Shown here: positions 5,356-7,255 of the stretch, in pieces
How the letters are laid out: each line of letters starts with the position of its first letter
Position numbering within the stretch: position 1 is the first letter of the stretch
Assembly: GCA_041687295.1 (NCBI GenBank)
Contig: JAWLCG010000268.1
Location: 1-7,255, forward strand
Source: JAWLCG01 sp041687295
Lineage (GTDB): Bacteria; Planctomycetota; Phycisphaerae; SM23-33; FEN-1343
DNA length: 7,255 bases
Direction of reading: 5' to 3'
Program-made: the position numbers and the translations under genes
The notes under the pieces: model-generated
Databases searched by the model: none
What the model was told of the DNA's origin: nothing
What the model saw: the letters and a program-made list of their open reading frames with translations, nothing else

Positions 5356-6168
5356 TCAGTCGGTCTGGCCGTTGAGGGGCAGTTCGACGACGAAGCGGGT
5401 GCCGGTGCCGGGGGCGGTGTCGACGGAGAGCCGTCCCTGGTGCTCGCGAACGATCCGCTGGGCCGTCGGCAGGCCCAGGCCGGTGCCGCCGGGCTTGGTG
5501 GTGTAGTAGGCGTGGAAGATGTTCTCGGCCACCTCGGCGCTCATGCCCACGCCGGTGTCGATGACCTCGACCTGGGCGCACTGGCCGACGCGCTGGGCCT
5601 TGACGATCAGCTCGCCGCCGTCGGGCATGGCCTGCTGGCCGTTGATGAGCAGGTTGAGCAGGGCCTGCTTGATGAGGTCGACGTCGATGCGGACCGCCAG
5701 CGGGCGGTCGGCGTAGTGGGTCCGCACGCGGACGCGGGCGTTCTCGGCCTGGGGGGTGAAAAAGGTGACCAGGTCATCGAGGACCTCGCGGAGGTCCACC
5801 CCGGCCAACTGCAGCTCGTGCTTGCCCGCGAACCGCAGGAAGTCCTCCAGGACCTCCTGGACGCGGCTGACCTCGTCGGCCACCGACTGCAGTCGTCGCA
5901 GCCAGCGCCCGTGCGCCTCGCTGGGCGGGGCGTCCTCGATGTCTTCGACGAGCAGCTGAAGGTTGACCTTGATGGTCGAGAGCGGGTTCTTGATCTCGTG
6001 GGCGAGCCCGCCGGTGAGCGTGCCGAGCTCGGCGAGGTGCCCCTGCTGGCGCGTGCGGGCGGCCAGCAGGCGGACGTGGTCCATCCGGCGGCGAAGGCGC
6101 CGCCGCGCGATCCATAGCCAGACAGGCCCGGACAACAGGGCGCCGAGCAGGGCGTAGAGCCCCATCAT
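5356..6168 (-). CDS. Membrane-anchored sensor histidine kinase without a sensor domain
   Basis: This 270-residue two-component kinase autophosphorylates on a histidine and passes phosphate to a response regulator. Residues 3-21 form a single hydrophobic membrane anchor followed by RRRLRRR (22-28), placing the rest in the cytoplasm. The dimerisation/phosphoacceptor helix has GGLAHEIKNPLSTI with H57. The ATPase domain has the N-box NLLINGQQAM (N172, N176), G1 VIDTGVGM (D204), F-box FHAYYTTKPGG (218-228), G2 GTGLGL (228-233), and a final GTGTRFVVELPL. The H-box and the N-box to F-box style resemble the NtrB/AtoS group, whose partners are often NtrC-type regulators. No PAS, HAMP or periplasmic loop is present, so the signal must come through the membrane segment or a partner protein. 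AGGGAG (6180-6175) lies 6 nt before ATG 6168. It follows the cold-shock gene by 27 bp, and no response regulator is in the window. Confidence 0.95.
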   Translation of the reverse strand: MMGLYALLGALLSGPVWLWIARRRLRRRMDHVRLLAARTRQQGHLAELGTLTGGLAHEIKNPLSTIKVNLQLLVEDIEDAPPSEAHGRWLRRLQSVADEVSRVQEVLEDFLRFAGKHELQLAGVDLREVLDDLVTFFTPQAENARVRVRTHYADRPLAVRIDVDLIKQALLNLLINGQQAMPDGGELIVKAQRVGQCAQVEVIDTGVGMSAEVAENIFHAYYTTKPGGTGLGLPTAQRIVREHQGRLSVDTAPGTGTRFVVELPLNGQTD

Positions 6169-6195
6169 AGTTGGCTCCCTGTCGAACCTGGGGAA

Positions 6196-6453
6196 TTACT
6201 CGGCGGTCGCCGGCGGGGCCAGGCTCGCCTCACTCCCGGGCGCCGGCGCGGCCAGGCTGCGCTGCACCTTGCGGGCCTGGAAGCCCTTCTCGCCCTGGAT
6301 GAGCTCGTAGTCCACCACCTCGCCGTCCTTGAGGGCGCGGAAGCCGTCCCCAATAATGCTGGTGTAGTGGACGAAGACATCCTGACCATCATCGCCGATG
6401 ATGAACCCGTACCCCTTCTTGGGGTCGAACCACTTGACTTTGCCAACGGGCAT
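6196..6453 (-). CDS. Cold-shock-domain RNA-binding protein
   Basis: This 85-residue protein is a single cold-shock domain, a five-stranded OB fold that binds single-stranded RNA or DNA and melts mRNA structure. GKVKWFDPKKGYGFI (4-18) includes RNP1 (KGYGFI), and DVFVHYTSI (25-33) includes RNP2 (VFVHY). The domain ends near ARKVQR (about 61-66). An Ala/Pro-rich tail of about 18 residues follows, ending ATAE, longer than the roughly 67-70 residues of classical Csp proteins. RNP2 has HY where HF is commoner. GGAGGT, 7 nt before ATG 6453, fixes the start; the frame is open to 6726, but that part lacks homology. The kinase gene 27 bp downstream is probably in the same transcript. Whether it is cold-induced or constitutive cannot be told. 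Confidence 0.96.
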   Translation of the reverse strand: MPVGKVKWFDPKKGYGFIIGDDGQDVFVHYTSIIGDGFRALKDGEVVDYELIQGEKGFQARKVQRSLAAPAPGSEASLAPPATAE

Positions 6454-6460
6454 GGTCGCA

Positions 6461-6466
6461 ACCTCC
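6461..6466 (-). promoter_or_regulatory. Shine-Dalgarno of the cold-shock gene
   Basis: On the minus strand GGAGGT sits 7 nt before ATG at 6453, inside AAGGGGAGGTTGCGACC. It is a near-perfect anti-SD match and sets the start against the longer open frame. Confidence 0.9.
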
Positions 6467-6625
6467 CCTTGCACCGTTCCGCGAACCGAGGGTAGACTTC
6501 CGGCGCACCCACGGCCAATCCGTGAGGCGCGAGTCCTCGTGGCCGAGCCGGCCGACGCCACCCCGCGAGGGGCCGGCGCGGTCACGCTCTGGTCTCTGCA
6601 ACAGACTGCCACGGGCACCCGGTCC

Positions 6626-6658
6626 GGGTCGGGCGGCCCTGATCGAGCCGCCCGACCC
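6626..6658 (-). other. Perfect 12-bp GC-rich hairpin between pnp and csp
   Basis: GGGTCGGGCGGC (6626-6637) pairs exactly with GCCGCCCGACCC (6647-6658) around a 9-nt loop. No U-tract follows on either strand, so it is not a standard intrinsic terminator. It lies 205 nt after the pnp stop and 173 nt before the csp start, so it could be a Rho-independent-like pause, a 3' stabiliser of the pnp mRNA, or part of a csp leader. Confidence 0.55.
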
Positions 6659-6820
6659 TTACCAGGGGGGTCTTCCCACTCGTTCCGCGGCCCGGTCGCC
6701 CGTTGAAGGCCGCCGGCCGCTGGCAAATCAAACTGAAGCCCCTGTGGACGCGAACTCCGTGCCCGAGGGGGCTCACTGGAGGCTAGGCACCCCGACGCGC
6801 CTGGGCAGGGGCGGCGGGAT

Positions 6821-6841
6821 GAGAACGCATTACCCGTTCTC
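6821..6841 (-). terminator. Hairpin just after pnp, possible transcript end
   Basis: GAGAACG (6821-6827) pairs perfectly with CGTTCTC (6835-6841) around CATTACC. It begins 21 nt past the pnp stop and is less GC-rich than its surroundings. No T-run follows on the minus strand, so termination is doubtful; it may instead protect or process the mRNA 3' end. Confidence 0.35.
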
Positions 6842-6862
6842 CAGAGGTGCCCCGGGCCAGGG

Positions 6863-7255
6863 CTATCCCTGACCCTTCTCTTCCTTCAGGGCCGCCTTGC
6901 GCGACAGCTTGACGCGGCCCTGCTCGTCGATGGCGATCACCTTGACGGGGATCACATCTCCTACATTAACCACGGCCGTCACATTTTGCACGTACTTTTC
7001 GTCCAATTCGCTGATGTGGACCAGGCCGTCCTGGCCGGGGATCAGCTCGACGAAGGCGCCGAAGTCCTTGATGCTGACGACCTTGCCATGGTAGATCCGC
7101 CCGACGGTCACCTCGGCCGTCAGGTCCTCGACCATCTGGCGGGCCTTCTCGGCGGCGGCGGCGTCCACACTGGCGATGAACACCGTGCCGTCGTCCTCGA
7201 TGTCGATCGAGGCGCCGCTCTGCTCGGTGATGCTGAGGATCATCTTGCCGCCCGG
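6863..7255 (-). CDS. pnp: Polynucleotide phosphorylase, C-terminal part (KH and S1 domains)
   Basis: The gene is partial: 130 residues plus stop are visible and the frame is open to the window's right edge, so the two RNase PH-like catalytic domains lie outside. PNPase is the phosphorolytic 3'-5' exoribonuclease of mRNA decay. The first visible residues, PGGKMI, are the end of the KH-domain GxGG(K) loop, followed by the family signature SGASIDIEDDGTVFI (13-27). The S1 domain runs from about visible residue 50 to 121: GRIYHGKVVSIKDFGAFVEL, PGQDGLVHISEL, and GDVIPVKVIAIDEQGRVKLSRKA. It stops about nine residues after the S1 domain with KEEKGQG, lacking the long tail seen in some PNPases. The cold-shock gene follows in the same direction 409 bp on; in other bacteria PNPase is itself cold-related. 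Confidence 0.97.
   Translation of the reverse strand, partial: PGGKMILSITEQSGASIDIEDDGTVFIASVDAAAAEKARQMVEDLTAEVTVGRIYHGKVVSIKDFGAFVELIPGQDGLVHISELDEKYVQNVTAVVNVGDVIPVKVIAIDEQGRVKLSRKAALKEEKGQG

Larger units (their letters stand above)
6454..6862 (-). other. 409-bp gap between pnp and the cold-shock gene
   Basis: No believable gene is seen. Reading in the minus direction from pnp there is a 7-bp hairpin (6841-6821), the GC palindrome region 6786-6851 whose outer arms GGCACC/GGTGCC enclose it, a perfect 12-bp hairpin (6658-6626), and a bulged hairpin in which GCCGG/CCGGC flank CCCC/GGGG (6577-6547). A weak minus-strand promoter candidate is TTGGCC (6518-6513) with TACCCT (6494-6489), 18 nt apart and about 36 nt upstream of the start codon. 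Cold-shock genes in other bacteria often have long structured leaders, and this spacing would allow one. Confidence 0.6.

Noticed and set aside
5263..6117. 284-codon plus-strand open frame opposite the histidine kinase
   Set aside because: Translation is a Gly/Val/Asp-rich shadow of the kinase codons, and it starts within the repeat region.
6454..6726. 91-residue in-frame extension of the cold-shock gene, and a plus-strand frame at 6522-6872
   Set aside because: No homology or ribosome site for either; the cold-shock domain begins exactly at the ATG with a strong Shine-Dalgarno, and the region forms hairpins.

Overview
The window is GC-rich chromosomal DNA that most resembles a member of the Planctomycetota. 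The clues are a short secreted protein ending in a PEP-CTERM tail, an ADP-ribosylglycohydrolase-family enzyme of the DTDCN type, a creatininase-family hydrolase, and gene ends strewn with REP-like palindromes. The class (perhaps Phycisphaerae) is a guess from gene content; no rRNA or other marker is present. Seven protein genes are supported, one of them cut by the window edge. There is no tRNA, rRNA, CRISPR array, transposase or phage gene.

Layout. A strong bidirectional terminator (32-71) closes whatever lies to the left. A promoter-like pair then leads into a PEP-CTERM protein gene (243-884, +). It converges, with 20 bp between the stops, on a creatininase-family amidohydrolase gene (905-1678, -). 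That gene is divergent, across 108 bp, from the ADP-ribosylglycohydrolase-family gene (1787-3136, +; GTG start with a strong Shine-Dalgarno). A 468-bp non-coding stretch follows, holding a perfect TATAAT and several GC-rich hairpins. It probably serves as promoter and leader for myo-inositol-1-phosphate synthase (3605-4786, +).

Between ino1 and the convergent histidine kinase gene lies about 570 bp of non-coding DNA. It holds four separate palindromic repeat elements: a GTAG-headed inverted REP pair, an AT-richer CACAGATTACACAGAT inverted repeat, a GGAG-headed inverted pair, and a single GTAG REP 4 nt past the kinase stop. This is the most unusual part of the window.

The right third is a minus-strand series: the 3' end of pnp (polynucleotide phosphorylase KH-S1), a 409-bp gap with a perfect 12-bp hairpin, a cold-shock-domain protein gene, and 27 bp further on a membrane-anchored histidine kinase with no recognisable sensor domain. 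PNPase and cold-shock proteins both act on RNA and are cold-related in other bacteria. The csp-kinase spacing suggests co-transcription. No response regulator is present in the window.

I see no clear sign of a new multi-gene system such as a defence island or biosynthetic cluster. The most promising leads are the dense REP-like cluster, the divergent creatininase/ADP-ribosylglycohydrolase pair with its altered metal-site residues, and the csp-histidine kinase pair.
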